Positions 11,057 through 23,555 of a DNA stretch of 64,000 bases are shown one piece after another. The DNA is taken from assembly GCF_901000735.1 (NCBI RefSeq), contig NC_081543.1, positions 20,541,515-20,605,514 of the forward strand, written 5' to 3'. The position numbers and the translations under genes are program-made. Every line of letters starts with the position of its first letter. Positions within the stretch are counted from its first letter, which is position 1. The notes under the pieces are model-generated. The model saw only the letters and a program-made list of their open reading frames with translations, had not been told where the DNA came from and did not search any database. The DNA comes from Corylus avellana (Eukaryota > Streptophyta > Magnoliopsida > Fagales > Betulaceae).

Positions 11057-12358
11057 TGTTAAGTGCTAAAATATTCATATTCTCAGCCCTAAACTTACAT
11101 GTTTTAATCCTTTAGTTTTAGTTAATTAGGCCATTTTAATTCTTTTATGTGTTTTCTTTGATTTTATAGGTCATTAGAAGAAAAAGAGCTATTTTGGATT
11201 TTGGAAGGCTCTGGTAGAGCGATCACTGCGATCAAGCACACTACAAGCGAGGATGGCACATTGCAAGGCAACCACGATCGAGTGCAAGCACAAGGAGGAT
11301 CGATCGCAGACCTGCGATCGATCACACATGGGCTGCGATCGAGCGCACGATGGCCAAGATAGCCACCAGCCTTTATAAGGAAAGAGCAACTTTTAGGGTT
11401 TTGTAGCTTAGTGCGAACTAGGGCTCAAACCCTATGATTTTTAGGGTTTCTAGAGTATTCCTAAAGGCCTATAAATAGACCCTTAAGCCTCTAGAATAGA
11501 CACATTTTTCCAATGAGAAGAATTGGAGCTCTTCAAGTTCAAGTTTTGAGTTTATTCTTTTCTTTTCTTTTATTAATTTTTTTTTTATGAAGATGTTTAA
11601 CATCAAATTCATGTGTAACTAATTTATTTAATAAGGCTAGATTGAAGCCCTAGTTATGTTTAGTTGATATTCAATATTGGCGCCTTTGTGATGATCTTGT
11701 TGTGATATCTAAATTGATTAATTCCTGTTTTCATGAATACATCATACGTGCGTGCCTGATCAACATGTGCATGTGGTATGGACTAATTAGTTAAATCAAT
11801 TTGGATGACCGAGTCCTGGGTTTAATATAAGTAACAAAAGATATATCCACACCGGATTCTTGGGTTAATCAACATGGGGAACTAGGAGTAGACACCCATG
11901 CCCTAGGCCTCATGTGTTTGTCGATTTCCACAATTTTATGCTTTCTTAAAGAACAACTTAGTAGACACCCATGCCTAATCCTTTAAGAAAAAAAAGAATT
12001 AGAGTAGACATCCATGCCTAATTCGTTGCTTAAGGAAATCAATAGCTTAAGAAGTAGACATCAATGCCTTTAGGTTGACAAATATTAGATATTCATAACA
12101 TGATCAAAACATTGGCATATTGATATATTAGCTAAATATAATTAGTGGTGGATATTAAAGCCCTACCTTTTTATCATTATCAACTCAAAACCAATATTTG
12201 TTTTATTTTACTTTTGGAATTGATTTTAAGCAAAATTTAGCAATCCTCGTGGGAATGACCCCGTACTTACACCCTATACTACTGTGTTGACCTCATGCAT
12301 TTGCAAGTAAAATATCCAATTATTTGCCTATTAATTTAGGTAGGTAATTGTGACAACA
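11057..12358 (+). mobile_element. Solo LTR, family A', inside El-3
   Basis: From TGTTAAGTGC to GTGACAACA, flanked by perfect 5-bp duplications AGTCA (11052-11056 and 12359-12363). The El-3 sequence is continuous across it when compared with 59040-59080. The TATA box TATAAATA is at 11470-11477. Upstream, 11215-11350 holds an array of GCGATCGAGCGC-type motifs. Confidence 0.9.
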
Positions 12359-12486
12359 AGTCACAGTTTAACTCAATCTTGACAAAAACATAGCACTTTT
12401 TTTTTTTTTTTTCAAATTTTTTAACACAAAAAGACAAATAAAAATAAACAAATATGAACAAAAATAAACAGACAAAGTGTTTTTCC

Positions 12487-12526
12487 ATACCCCCAAACCT
12501 GAATTACACATTGCCCTCAATGTGTA
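12487..12526 (-). promoter_or_regulatory. Internal hairpin and G-tract of El-3
   Basis: Minus-strand ACACATTGAGGGCAATGTGT followed by GTTTGGGGGTATGG. Same module as 5614-5656. Confidence 0.55.
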
Positions 12527-12769
12527 GTGTAGAAATACATCATCGGAAATAAGGAAATCTAAGTGTGAACAAGGCCAAGGCGTCCCCCAAACTTAAACAC
12601 CAAAAAACCTATCAACAAAAACTAACAACAATATATATTTTTTTTTCATAGAAACAAACACCAAAAGATTAATTGCTGTTAGAAACAAAAACAAATAAAA
12701 ATAACATGTAATGAAAAAGGAAAGAAAGAATTTGTGGAGTGAAGTGCAGAAAATAAACTGGAGGAGAAA

Positions 12770-13905
12770 ACTTTACAGCACTTCCCCCTATCATGCAGAT
12801 GTCCAACCAATCCCTTCCACCCCTTCTTCTTCAAAACTTTATACCCCTTTGGAAGGATATTTCGCCATCTTATGTAGAATTGCCTGCTTCGAAGGATCTT
12901 TTTAGGAAAGTGGTTCCTAGAATTGTGTGCTTGTGTTCACAAGTCCTTGAGTATCTTGACATAAGATAGCTCTTTGAGACATCCAGATGATGAAGCTTTA
13001 GGCTCTTATTGTGTCTTAAGTGGGACAGTGATGCAGGTAGGAGCTTCAGTACTCACTTCCATGTCACTAGGTAGATTAGGATCTGTTAGGAGCTCACTAT
13101 TCTCATGGTGCTCAACTTGCTCAGGGTGCTCAACTTGCTCCTCTTTCTCTTCCTCCTCTTTGTTATCCACAATTTTCTCACTTTCCAGTGTGATGGTGAC
13201 TTGGGCATGCTCATGATAAGAATTTTCGGAATCATCATCATCAATCATGTAGTGCTTTTTAGCCATCAGCTGACTTTGAAGCTCTTCTTCCTTTATTCTG
13301 TTGAAGTCATCAACTAGATGACCGATCTATCCTTCTATCTTGGTCATGGCCTGTTTAAGTTCTTGTATGTTCTGTTGTTAGCCATGTTGGAATTCCTCAT
13401 CTCCTGTACGGCTTAATTGGTGAAACCTTTTAGCTCTTGTATATCTTGTGAATTGCTCATGGTAGTATTCTTCATATCTTGTATGTTCTTATCCATTGAT
13501 TGTATGAATGCTTTCATCATGTCTTCCAGTGATGATTGCGGTGCAGGCTGTGGCACTTGAGTGGTAGACTGATAAACCCGAGGTTGAGCTTGATGATCGA
13601 ACTGCTGTAGATATTCTGAATGGTGTAATTCATCAAATTGGTGAGCATAATTTCCTGTAGCTCAAGCTGATCCTGAGAAATTAGATTGGTTGCTCCAGTC
13701 TGAGTTATCAAAATTGAAATTTGAATCAAACCCCGGACTGGAGAAACTGGTGTTCATTTGTTCATATGAAAAGCTAGATCTAGCTGCTCTGATTTAGTCT
13801 AATTTGTCCCATAAGTCGTTGATCTCAGCTCGCAGATCCAGACAATTGTTTTCCTCATGATAAGGATTGAAACAATAAGAACATGGTTTATGTAGGTAAA
13901 AATTT
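12770..13905 (-). pseudogene. Gag-like zinc-knuckle pseudogene of El-3
   Basis: An intact CX2CX4HX4C knuckle, CSYCFNPYHEENNC, lies at 13883-13842. Downstream are a degraded DSDWSNQSNFSG segment (the NPGW..NFSW region of Athila gag), then SLEDMMKAFIQSMDKN and repeated NSQ/IQELK motifs homologous to the start of the intact polyprotein at 63802. An acidic stretch (13266-13006) follows, then a tail with KKKGWKGLVGH near 12800. Several stops and frame changes break it. Protease through integrase are missing. Confidence 0.6.
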
Positions 13906-14214
13906 TGAGGGTAGTTGGTAGGAGCTGGTGTCCTATAACTAGGAGATGCATTAAAATCATTAAAATGAAAGTTTATGCTTCCCCCTCACTTTTTAGCATG
14001 CAGATATCCCACATAAACATTAACCATTTTTTTTATTATTATTATTATTTTATATCTTTAAATAAAATAAACTACAAAAAAGACTACCTAACAAAAATTT
14101 TAAAACTCACTAAAAGGACAAAAAATAAAACTAAAATTTAAAAACTCACTAAAAGGACCAAAAATAAATTTTTGGCAAAAATCTATGGTACTGCTGCAGT
14201 TGTTGCCTTTGTTG

Positions 14215-14340
14215 TGAGTGCGCTTGATCGCACGTGAGTGAAGATGTGGCAATTAACGAGTACAGGTGCACTTGAGCTTGGACCCGAGTGCGCTCGATTG
14301 TAGCAGGCCTGTGATCGATCGCACTAGCAGGGTTGTGCGG
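14215..14340 (-). other. GATCGAGCGC-type motif cluster in the El-3 leader
   Basis: Several degenerate copies of a motif reading TGCGATCGAGCGCAC in element sense, between the primer site and the ORF. They are CG-rich against an AT-rich background. Confidence 0.5.
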
Positions 14341-14456
14341 ATGGTGCTACGACAGAACTGTAAAACAGGAATAAAAATTGCAGAAAAATAAAATCCTAAT
14401 TATAACTAGTAGAAAGATAAAATAAATTTAGAAAAAAATTGTTTCCAAAAAATAAA

Positions 14457-14480
14457 CAATTCCCTGGCAACGGTGCCAAA
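14457..14480 (-). promoter_or_regulatory. Primer binding site of El-3 (tRNA-Asp type)
   Basis: Minus-strand TTTGGCACCGTTGCCAGGGA, next to the 5' LTR start at 14486. Confidence 0.75.
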
Positions 14481-14485
14481 AAACT

Positions 14486-15880
14486 TGTGCAAATTTTAAT
14501 ATTTATTATACTTGCAAGTGCATGAATCATTTGCAATATAATGTTTTGCAAGTGCAAGGTCGAACCCACAAGGATTGTGTTCTTGAATAACAACTTATAT
14601 CTAAACTAATTAAATCCCAACCTAGTTCCAAAAGAGATTTGAATTTATTATTTTGAAAATCAAAAGATAAAATATAAGCTAAATAAAATAAACTAAGAGA
14701 TAAAATACTAAGGTTTGGGAATTCATACTCACCAAATCATAGCAGCATACTCCATGTTCATCAATATTTATCTGAAGTTCTCAAAATTAAAATCTTAGAT
14801 ATGTTTTACTATGCTTCAACAGTTAATTAAAGTCATCTCATGTATCTATTCATTGCACAAATCACAAAAGGAATCTAATTTTAATTAAATCATTAAATGT
14901 ATCTGTAAATCACAAAAGATATCTAATTTTAATTGAAACACCTAATGTTTCCGTAGAACAAATCACAGGGGATATCCAATTTTTAAGCAAATAAAATCAA
15001 GCAATCAATTAGATTGAATTATCTCAAATCATCAAGTGTATCCTTGAATCACAAAAGATATCTAAAAACCATTCAATTCAATTGAAAAGAAATATAACAA
15101 TTGAAATATTAAACCCAATAAAATCGAATAAATAACGACTTATATAAAAGTAATGTTGTTCTTCATTGGTGACGCTTCATCCCCAACCTTAGTTGGGAAT
15201 TTAGCTCCGCATATAAATAAAACCTAAACCAAAACCTAGACCTAAAGAAAAACTAAACTAAAGAGAAAAACTGTGGATTTTTTTTCTCTGGACTTCGCTA
15301 TTTTTCTTGAATACAAAGAGGTCTATTTATATGCTTAGGAAAGTCCTAGAAGCCCTAGTAAACCTAAATAATTCGGAGGTTTGTGTCCCAGTCCAAATAG
15401 AAGTCTAAAATCGGAATAAGATTTGTCCACATTTGTGTCCTTTTATTGCGGGATGGTTTTGGTATAGTAAACGTTCGAATTAGGAAAATCATATTTCATA
15501 ATGAATTATAGTATTTTGAGTTAGCTTTCCATTGCCACTAAATTCATCCCAATCCAATACTTGAGCAGAAAGTTATGGTTAAAATACTGAGACATATGCA
15601 AAATCTAAATTTGAATCCAATCCGATTTTGACTCCACTTAGAGAAATTTCGATTTAATCATTTCCTTGATTGGGTTAAACTTAACTACGTCATCTAGGTC
15701 TTCTCAAAGTATGCTTTCTTTCAAACTTTGCATTTTTCTCTTTAAAGATGCAGTTTCTTTTCAACACCCTACAAAACACTAAAAACACAAAACTAAAACA
15801 AAACATTAGATAACGACACAGCTAAAAGATTAACTAATACAAATTAAAGGGTCCAAATATGCAGTATTTGGCACTTATCG
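14486..15880 (-). repeat. 5' LTR of El-3 (diverged family B)
   Basis: Begins TGTGCAAATTTTAATA next to the primer site and ends TTATCG, where TTATCA is usual. The minus-strand TATA is at 15331-15324. It differs from the partner LTR at 8690 at many sites by eye. Confidence 0.75.
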
Positions 15881-15899
15881 CTCCACAGCTATCTTCATT

Positions 15900-16760
15900 G
15901 GAGGACACACTCAAAACATTCATGCAAATAACTAGTTAGTCCCTGCAAGAAATCAAAGATGCTAATATAGCAAATGCTAAAGCAATTGTTAAGTTAGAAG
16001 GGCAGATCAGTTATCTTGTTGAGGAATTAAATAGGATAGAGGAAGATGAGCTTCAAGGTCAGCTGATGGCTCAAGGACACTACATGATTGATGAGGATGA
16101 TTCTATCGACTCTGATCATGAGTGTGTCCAAGCCACCACCACACTTGGGAGTGAAGAAAGTGTTGAGGAGACTATTAATGAGCCAAGTCTAGAGGATCCT
16201 ATGGGAGAGTACTTTGCTCAATCTGAATGTGATCTAGACCTTGATAAGTTCCTTGACCATGCTAAGACTTTTAATGAGCCAAGTCTAAAGGATCCATTGG
16301 AAGAGTGATTTGCTCAATTTGAGTGTGATCTGGACCTTGACATGATACGTGAGGAAGCTGAGGCCTTATTGGATTCCACTCCTGATATGCAAATTAAGAC
16401 TTGGGAAACCACTGAGATATCATTCCCTAACTCATCTTCATCAGCAGCTGAGCCTCTCCTTTTGGATAACAAAGAGGAGGAAACAAAAGAGGAGCAAGTT
16501 GAGCACCTAGAGCAAATTGAGCCCCTGCCAACTCCAAAATTTCCAATGTCAAGGAAGTGAGTACTGAAGCTCCTTCCTTCATCACCATCCCTTTTGATAT
16601 ACATTATGAAAATCGGCATAAGTAAGAAAGTTGGCTACCTAAGATGGCGATACATTCTTCCTTAGCCCTATGAAGTTTTTTAAAAAAAAGGGATGGAAAA
16701 GATTGGTTGGACATCCAAATGATCAGGGAAAGTACTGTAAGTTTCAAGTTCCATTTTATT
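15900..16760 (+). pseudogene. Gag/linker pseudogene of El-4 lacking protease
   Basis: Reading starts with an IANAKAIVKLEGQI segment homologous to the intact polyprotein near residue 115 of the window frame. It then jumps to INEPSLEDPMGEYF, homologous to the linker between protease and RT, so protease is deleted. The NEPSLEDP...CDLDLD unit is present twice in tandem (about 16174-16250 and 16276-16350). A stop (16306-16308) splits the copies. The tail KFFKKKGWKRLVGH near 16675-16720 matches El-3. No zinc knuckle survives because the 5' part is missing. Confidence 0.6.
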
Positions 16761-16964
16761 TTTTGCACATTTACTTTCTTTCCTGTTTCATTTTATTTCT
16801 TGCCATTTTATTTTTGTTTCTAACAGCAATTAATCTTATGATGCCTATTTTTGTGAGACAAAATTGCTGTAAGTTTTTGACAGATGTTTTGGTGTTCAAG
16901 TTTGGACGATGCCCTGGCCTTTGCACATTCTGGTTTCCTCATCTCACAGTATTGTATCTCTTGC

Positions 16965-17003
16965 CACCTTGGGGACAATGTGTCATTTATGTTTGGGGGT
17001 GGG
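16965..17003 (+). promoter_or_regulatory. Internal hairpin and G-tract of El-4
   Basis: CACCTTGGGGACAATGTG followed by ATGTTTGGGGGTGGG. The stem is slightly degraded compared with El-2. Confidence 0.55.
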
Positions 17004-17923
17004 AAAGATAGTAAATTTCTACTTATCTTTTGTTGTTTGTGTTTATTTCATTTCATCAAAAAAAAAAAAAAATCTGTGCTGTGTTATTGATTAAGCCTGA
17101 GTTACACTATAACTATGGTTTGCATTTCATTGGATTGTTTAACATCTTGAACACATCATCATTATTAGGAATCTAAGTCCTTTGACTTATTTTTGGCTAG
17201 AGAGACTTCACCTGTTTTGAGTTGATCATCACAAGCACGTTAACATAGAGTCTGTGGGGTATGGAACTTGAGTTGAATTGTGTGTTATCTTGAGATTTGT
17301 TGGATGACTTATTGATGAAATAACCTTGGCTTGAAAAAAAAAAAAATTATCATCATTTTCAATTTTTCATTGAGTAATTGGACCTCTTGCCTCATTAAGC
17401 ATTGAGTGTTCACGTAAAAGGTTGTGAAATTCAAGTTGGTTGATTTTATGGCTAGTTTGGCTTCGTAACCTTTTTGACTTGAGTCATTAAGCCCTTAGGG
17501 ATTTTTTACATCTAATGCCCTAAAACCATCTAGTTTGGGAGTTACTGGCCTCACACTTGTTACATAGGTCAATTAGAAAACTTAAGGGAGCCGAGCATTG
17601 CACAGCCAACACAAAAATTAAAAAAAAAATGCATATCTTGACTTAAGCCTTGGTTGTTTTCATTTGAAAGAATTCCTATGAATTTTGAGGCACACAAAAC
17701 TTTGAGAAAAAAATTAAAGCCTCATGATTGTATGTTAATCTCACTTTGCACATATTAGAGCATGTGTTGTCTCAAATTTCCAGTTATGAGTAAATTGATT
17801 TTGGATGTCCTGATGATGTGATTGTGGTGTTTATTTTGTTAAGCATGCTCATGAGTATGAACCATGTGTTTGTGTGGAAATTCAAGTTTGTCAATAACAT
17901 GGTCCTAAAAATGTTTGTGGGTA

Positions 17924-18982
17924 TTATAAGTGCTAAAATATATGTATTTTAGCTCATTAGTTTATATTTATTAATTTCTTAGTTTTGTTAGTTTGTGCAA
18001 TTTTATTTTCTTTGTTTTATAGGTCATGGAAGAAAAGAAAACGTTTCCGAAAAAGTTCCAAGCTTAAAGGACAAATTGGGAAGACCTAGAAGATATGATT
18101 AAGCTTAACCAATCATAATATGATGTGGTTAAGTTTAATCAAATAAAAGAAAGGATTAAATCGGAATTTCTCAAATTGGAGGCAAAATCGGATTGGATTC
18201 AAATTTGGATTGTGCACAGGTTTCCATATTTTGATAATAACATTCAGCTCAAATATCCAATTGAGATGATTCAAGCGGCATTCGAAATCTATCTCAAAAT
18301 TCTACAAATCAGTGTGAAACAGAATTTTCCTAATTCGGAGCACAGCTATGCCAAAATCACCCCGCAAGATAGGAACCCAATTCTGGACGAATCCTATTCC
18401 GATTTGGACGTAGATTTTCTTTAACCTAATTGGACTAAGACTTAAATCTCCGAATTTCCTAGGATTACGAGGGCTTCTAGGACTCTCCTAAGCCCTATAA
18501 ATAGACCTCTAAACTTTAAAATTCAATACACAATTTGAAGGAGACAACTTTGGGGAGAAGAATTGGAGGCTACTTCTAGGAACGGTTTCCCGTTTTTTTT
18601 TTACCTTTTCTTTTTAGTTTTATTTTAATTATGTGTAACTAACTCTTAAGGAGGGCTAGATTGAAGCCCTAATTATGTTTATTTAATATTTCAATATTGG
18701 CCCTTTGTGATAATCATATTGTGATGCTTAACTTCATTAATGCCTGTTTTCTTGAATTCCTCAAATGTGTGTGATTGGCCATTATATGCTTGTGTTATGG
18801 ATTAGTTAATTAAATCAATTTGGATGACCGAGTCCTGAGTTTAATAAGAGTAACAAAAGAAATCTACACCGGATTCTTGGGTTAATCAACATGGAAAACT
18901 GGGAGTATACACCCATGCCCTGGGTTCCGTGTGTTTGTCGATTTCCATAGATTTATGCTTTCTTAAAGAATAACTTAGTGTA
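17924..18982 (+). repeat. 5' LTR of El-5, first part (family A)
   Basis: Begins TTATAAGTGC; the first TG has become TT. The TATA box TATAAATA is at 18496-18503. It is interrupted at 18983 by El-6 and resumes at 26395. A 99-codon ORF at 18125-18424 lies upstream of the TATA box and is judged spurious. Confidence 0.85.
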
Positions 18983-20219
18983 TGTTGTCACAATTACCTA
19001 CCTAAATTAATAGGCAAATAATTAGATGTTTTACCCGCAAGTGCACGAGTTCAACACAGTAGTATAGTGTGCAAATACGCAGTCATTCCCACGAGGATTG
19101 CTGAATCTTGTCTAAAATAAATTCCCAAAGTAAAATAAAACAAAAGATTGGATTTGAGTTGATAATGATAAAAAGATAGGGCTTTGATATCCACCACTAA
19201 TTATATTTAGCTAATATATCAATATGCCAATGTTTTGATCATGTTATGTATATCTAATGTTTGTCAACCTAAAGGCATGGGTGTATACTCCTTAAGCTAT
19301 AGATTTCCCTAAGCAACGAGTTAGGCATGGGTGTATACTCATACTCTTTTCTTTCCTAAAGGATTTAGCATGGGTGTATACTAAGTTGTTCTTTAGGAAA
19401 GCATACATTCTGTGGAAATCGACAAACACATGAGGCCTAGGGCATGGATGTATACTCCCGGTTCCCCATGTTGATTAACCCAAGAACCCAGTGTGGATTA
19501 CTTTTGTTACTTATGTTAAACCCAGGACTCGATCATCCAAATTGATTTAACTAACTAGTCTATACCACATGCATATATTGATCAGGCACACACATATGAG
19601 GAATTCGTGAAAACATGCATTAATCAATTTAGATATCACAATAAGATCATTACAAGGGCGCCAATATTGAATATCAACTAAACATAACTAGGGCTTCAAT
19701 CTAGCCCTACTAAATAAATTAGTTACACATAATAAAAATAAAACTAAAAGAGAAAAGGGAAAGAAAGAACTGAAAGGTAGACTCCAATTCCGCTCCCCAC
19801 AGTTGTGTCTTTTCTGGCTTACTTTTCTCAAGGTTTAGAGGTCTATTTATAGGGCCTTAGAAGTCCTTGTTACACTAGTAAACCTAGGAATTTCGTAGGG
19901 TTTCAGTCCTATTATAAGTGGGACTTGGAAAACCCTAATATGGAAGGAAATGGAGTCTGTTCGCAGCTTCTAGAATTCTCTAGCGCATCGGTGCGCTTGA
20001 TCCCAAGTCTCCTGCCATCGATCACACTACCAGAAACTCCAATTTTTCCAAAATTCTCTATTTGAGCCCAAATCTTCCAGATTTACTTCATTTTCTTCTA
20101 AAAGCCTACAAAAGCAAGGAAAACACATAAAAGAGCTAAAATGACATAAATTAACTAAAACTAAAGGATTAAAACATGTAAGTTAAACACTAAAAATATG
20201 AATATTTTAGCACGTAACA
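18983..20219 (-). repeat. 3' LTR of El-6 (family A')
   Basis: TGTTGTCACAATTACC to CACGTAACA. The minus-strand TATA is at 19851-19844. Degraded GATCGAGCGC motifs lie upstream of it at about 19980-20035. Confidence 0.9.
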
Positions 20220-20256
20220 CACCCCCAAACATACATATTGCTAGTCCCTTAGCAAT
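20220..20256 (-). promoter_or_regulatory. Polypurine tract and terminal hairpin of El-6
   Basis: Minus-strand hairpin ATTGCTAAGGGACTAGCAAT, spacer, TTTGGGGGTG, then the LTR. Confidence 0.75.
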
Positions 20257-21411
20257 ACAAAACGAAAAACAAAAATGAAAAACAAAGAACTAGAAGATAA
20301 ATCTATCTTTCGTGAGATGTACGGTTACATTTAGCATATGCAACAAGCCTTTTCAACCTTTAGGAATTTCCTAAAAGACGAGTGAAGTCTCGTGAGGGTT
20401 TTCTAGAAATGTTACCTACAAACATCATGCACAGTTCATGTTATCCCAAAAATTAAAGCATCACTTCAAGATCATGATTTTCATTCATTAGCAAGCTTAA
20501 AGAGATGAACTCCATCTTCACAATGAATTAGAATCTCAAAGTGCAATTACTAACAAAGGACATGCTAAAACATCACAAGTTTGAAAGCAGTGTAAGGTGA
20601 ATTAGCACAAAATTATGAGGCTTCCAAATCTTTCCAATGTGTAATGTCTCCATATCTCAAAATTCATTGAAATCCCTGTTAGAATGAACAACCATGGCAT
20701 TTTTTTTTTCTCCTTTTTTTTTTTTTGTGGTCAAGTTGTGCAACGTTTGGTTTCCTTAAGCTTTCTAATTGACCCATGTAGAGAGTGTTAAGTCAATGAC
20801 TCCCAAACCAAATGGTTTTAGGGCATTAGGTGTAGAGACACCCCTAAGGACCTACTAACTCAAGTCAAAAAGGCTACAAAACCAAACTAACTATGACATT
20901 GATCAAATCCAAAATTTTCACCTTTTGACGTGAACACTCAATGCTTTGAGGCAAGAGGTCCAGTTACTCAGTGAAAAGCCTATCAATGATCAATTTTTAT
21001 TTTTATTTTTTTATTCAACATATATATATGCCAAAGTGTCCATCTAATAAATCATCCAATTTCATCCAAGATACAGAAACACACATATCAGACCTCATGT
21101 CATACCTCACAAATTATGTGCTAATGTGCTTGTGTGATCATATCAAACATGTGATTTTTCAATTGTCCTAAACAAGTAACCAAACTAATAGATTCACTCA
21201 TCAGATCATGTGTTCAAAATTTTAAGCTCACTCATGAATTCAAGCCATAATTATTTTAGATCAACTTAAAATTTTTGGGCAACATGAACATGCAAAAATT
21301 TATTTATTTGTTTATTTTTTCAAAAAAAAAAAAAAAAAAACAAACAAACAAACAAACACACAAAACAAATAACATGAAATTGGGACAAAGTGTGTGTGAA
21401 CAACATGTGTG

Positions 21412-21454
21412 CCCATACACCCAAACTTAAATGACACATTGTCCCCAATGTGTC
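21412..21454 (-). promoter_or_regulatory. Internal hairpin and G-tract of El-6
   Basis: Minus-strand ACACATTGGGGACAATGTGT with a perfect 8-bp stem, then AAGTTTGGGTGTATGG. The G-tract is interrupted by one T. Confidence 0.6.
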
Positions 21455-21657
21455 TAAATAAAGGAAAGAGTGTACCTGGGAGATGGATGACAGAGTCTTG
21501 GAAAGCATGGCTCATAGCACACCCCCAAACTTGAATTGATGCACACTTGTCCCTACAAAAGAAGAAAACACAAAAACAAGTAAAAAGGAACAAAAATAAA
21601 GATAAATAAAAAGATTAATTTAAAACACACTTAAACAAAACAAAAATAAAAAGATAA

Positions 21658-21704
21658 ACTATGGGGTGCCTCCCATGAGCGCTAAGTTTAACGTCTTTAG
21701 CCAA
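21658..21704 (-). other. Conserved post-stop block, El-6 copy after ORF2
   Basis: Same block as 5855-5902, here close behind the stop of an unrelated ORF. The second copy in El-6 is at 23556-23602. Confidence 0.7.
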
Positions 21705-21718
21705 ATGGTGGTCCCTGC

Positions 21719-22969
21719 TCAATGCTGTCTAGAAGTAGATGCTCCAGATGGTGGTGGAAACCGGCTGAGAATGGACTGCATCAATTCTTCTAGGGCAGCT
21801 AGTCTTTTGTCCATTAATTCTTTATCCTCCCGAGCCTCCATTCTTTGATCAACCAGCTCTCTCCGAAGGCCTACCATTTCTTCACTAAGTGAGCAGTATT
21901 GTGCTACACGAAGGATGATCGGGGCCTCCTCCTCTACTGCTGCCGGCTTAGTTGCTGGTTCATCTTCTGCCATCGGCTCGACCTTGCTCTCTTTTGCACC
22001 AGCTACTAGTGCTGGAGGTGCCCGGGGCATATGAGAGCAACTCTTGTTCCATTGGCGAATGCCAAAGATGGGGGTAGTAGTGACTGGCTCATCAGCTGCG
22101 ATGCCATTGATGCCATTCTTCCGGAGGATGTAGGTGATTAAGTATGGGAAGGGCAACCCCCATGAGTGTGTGGACTCAGCTCCTCCAATGTGCACTCCAT
22201 TCCAAAATTTGTGAATTTGGTTCCAAATGATATCGCGAATGGAATACTAGGCATCTTTATGGAAGGCGTAGAGGGTTTGGAGAAATTGATCTTGCCTTTG
22301 AGTCTTGTACCCCAAGGGAAAGGCATTACGGTGCAATATGGAGTCCACAAACCAGAGCCGTTGAGGTAACTTGACCGCCTGCTGGCATTAGGATGGGCAT
22401 CGGCATATTGCCCTTGGCACATGTCCTCAATGATTTCTGCCACATAAAATCTGGGCAATTGCTCGGCAAGTTGTGCTCATCATTGCATTGAAGTGCAGCG
22501 GCAATGTCGGTCGTGTTACGTCAACAGCTTGGCCTTGGACTTTGGAAGAGGGGGCAGCCGGCCTGTCACAATCATGGGACAGGCGGACATAGAACTCGAT
22601 CACCAGCTTTCGGTAGGCAGTGGAGGTGACCGGCTTGAAAAGCTTCTTGAGCCCCCATCGCTTGAACTCAGCGACCTCCCATTGAGTCGCCTCAAGGTTT
22701 TGGAAGTCTTCGCGAATGGCGAAGGTGGTCTCAAACAGCAGCTCCCGCTCCTTAAAAGTGGGCAGGGGAGAAATAGCTTGGATATCGGACCCCAAGGAGG
22801 ATGAAGTGCGAGTCCTTGGCATGGTGGGCTTGAGTGGGAACTTCTGTCGAACACTTGGTGGGCACTTGTGATGATCAAAGTTGTAAAACACAGCAACATT
22901 GCTCAAAACCCCCTGCAAAAACAATAAATTCCAACCACTGAAAGGCGATGTGGGTGGATGAACACCCAC
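21719..22969 (-). pseudogene. Plant-transposon-protein ORF (Transposase_32-like), frameshifted
   Basis: Three overlapping reading frames make one degraded ORF. 22969-22427 gives a lead with RTRTSSSLGSD, then LPTFKERELLFE and FKRWGLKKLFKP...VIEFYVRL. 22458-22138 and 22195-21719 continue with FYVAEIIEDM, a VHIGGAES...WGLPFPYLITYIL segment and a charged coiled-coil (EEMVGLRRELVDQR). This order recalls the 'putative plant transposon protein' domain (Pfam Transposase_32) often carried by Athila-like elements downstream of pol. Frameshifts near 22450 and 22200 break it. It is less AT-rich than its surroundings. The family call is from memory of motif order. Confidence 0.55.
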
Positions 22970-22979
22970 AATTGCAAAA

Positions 22980-23480
22980 AAGATGGAAAAAATGGAGGTT
23001 GGGGGTTAAATGGAGTTGGGGTGTTAATGGGTGATGTGTGTGTGATATGCGATGATGGTGGTGTCCGCAGGGGAGAATGGGGCCGTGCAAGTGCAGATGC
23101 AGTGCGGTGGTGGTGGTTGAAGGCCAGTGGAGATGAGGAAAAGTGGTGGTGCGCCGGTGAACGTGTGGGTGCAGGTGATGGGGACTGTACGGCGCAGTGA
23201 GAGTGTGAGGGGGAATGAGGGAAAAAGTGACCTAAAATAGGTCACGTGGCCTGCTATCCAAGTGCACTCGATCGCACGCATGGTGTGCTCGATCGCACTC
23301 ACGCAATGGTGTGCATGTGTGGGTGAGGTGCGCTCGGACGCACACATGGTGTGTTCGATCGAACTGATAGAATGCAATGCAGCCAACAGTTGGTTATTGC
23401 GCTCGATCGCACTCAGTGTTCGCTCAATCGCAGTAACAGAATGTAACAAAATTGACCAGGGACTTGAAACATTAAAACAC
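22980..23480 (-). other. Second leader-like region of El-6, upstream of ORF2
   Basis: Non-coding and CG-rich, with GCGCTCGATCGCAC-type motifs at 23260-23440 in the same sense as those in true 5' leaders. It sits between the first post-stop block and ORF2. It suggests ORF2 was acquired together with a leader from another element. Confidence 0.5.
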
Positions 23481-23555
23481 TAAAGTAAAAAAAAACACAA
23501 AGGAAAACAAAAACGAAATATAAATAAAACAAACAACAAAATAAAAAGGATATGC

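Larger units (their letters stand above)
8690..15880 (-). mobile_element. El-3: pol-less Athila-like element, probably chimeric
   Basis: Minus-strand order: 5' LTR (14486-15880), primer site, leader, broken gag-like ORF (about 12770-13905), hairpin/G-tract (12487-12526), conserved 150-bp block (about 10495-10655), polypurine tract, 3' LTR (8690-10133). The 3' half closely resembles the autonomous element at 56647-64000. The two LTRs look far more diverged than those of El-6, and the flanks (TTACA left, CTCCA right) do not match, so the left and right halves may derive from two insertions. It carries a solo LTR at 11057. Confidence 0.7.

Noticed and set aside
18125..18424. 99-codon plus-strand ORF inside an LTR
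   Set aside because: It lies in U3 upstream of the TATA box; the equivalent part of the partner LTR is deleted and no domain is recognisable.
22493..22804. Plus-strand ORF of 103 codons
   Set aside because: Antisense to the less AT-rich second ORF of El-6, where stop codons are rarer.
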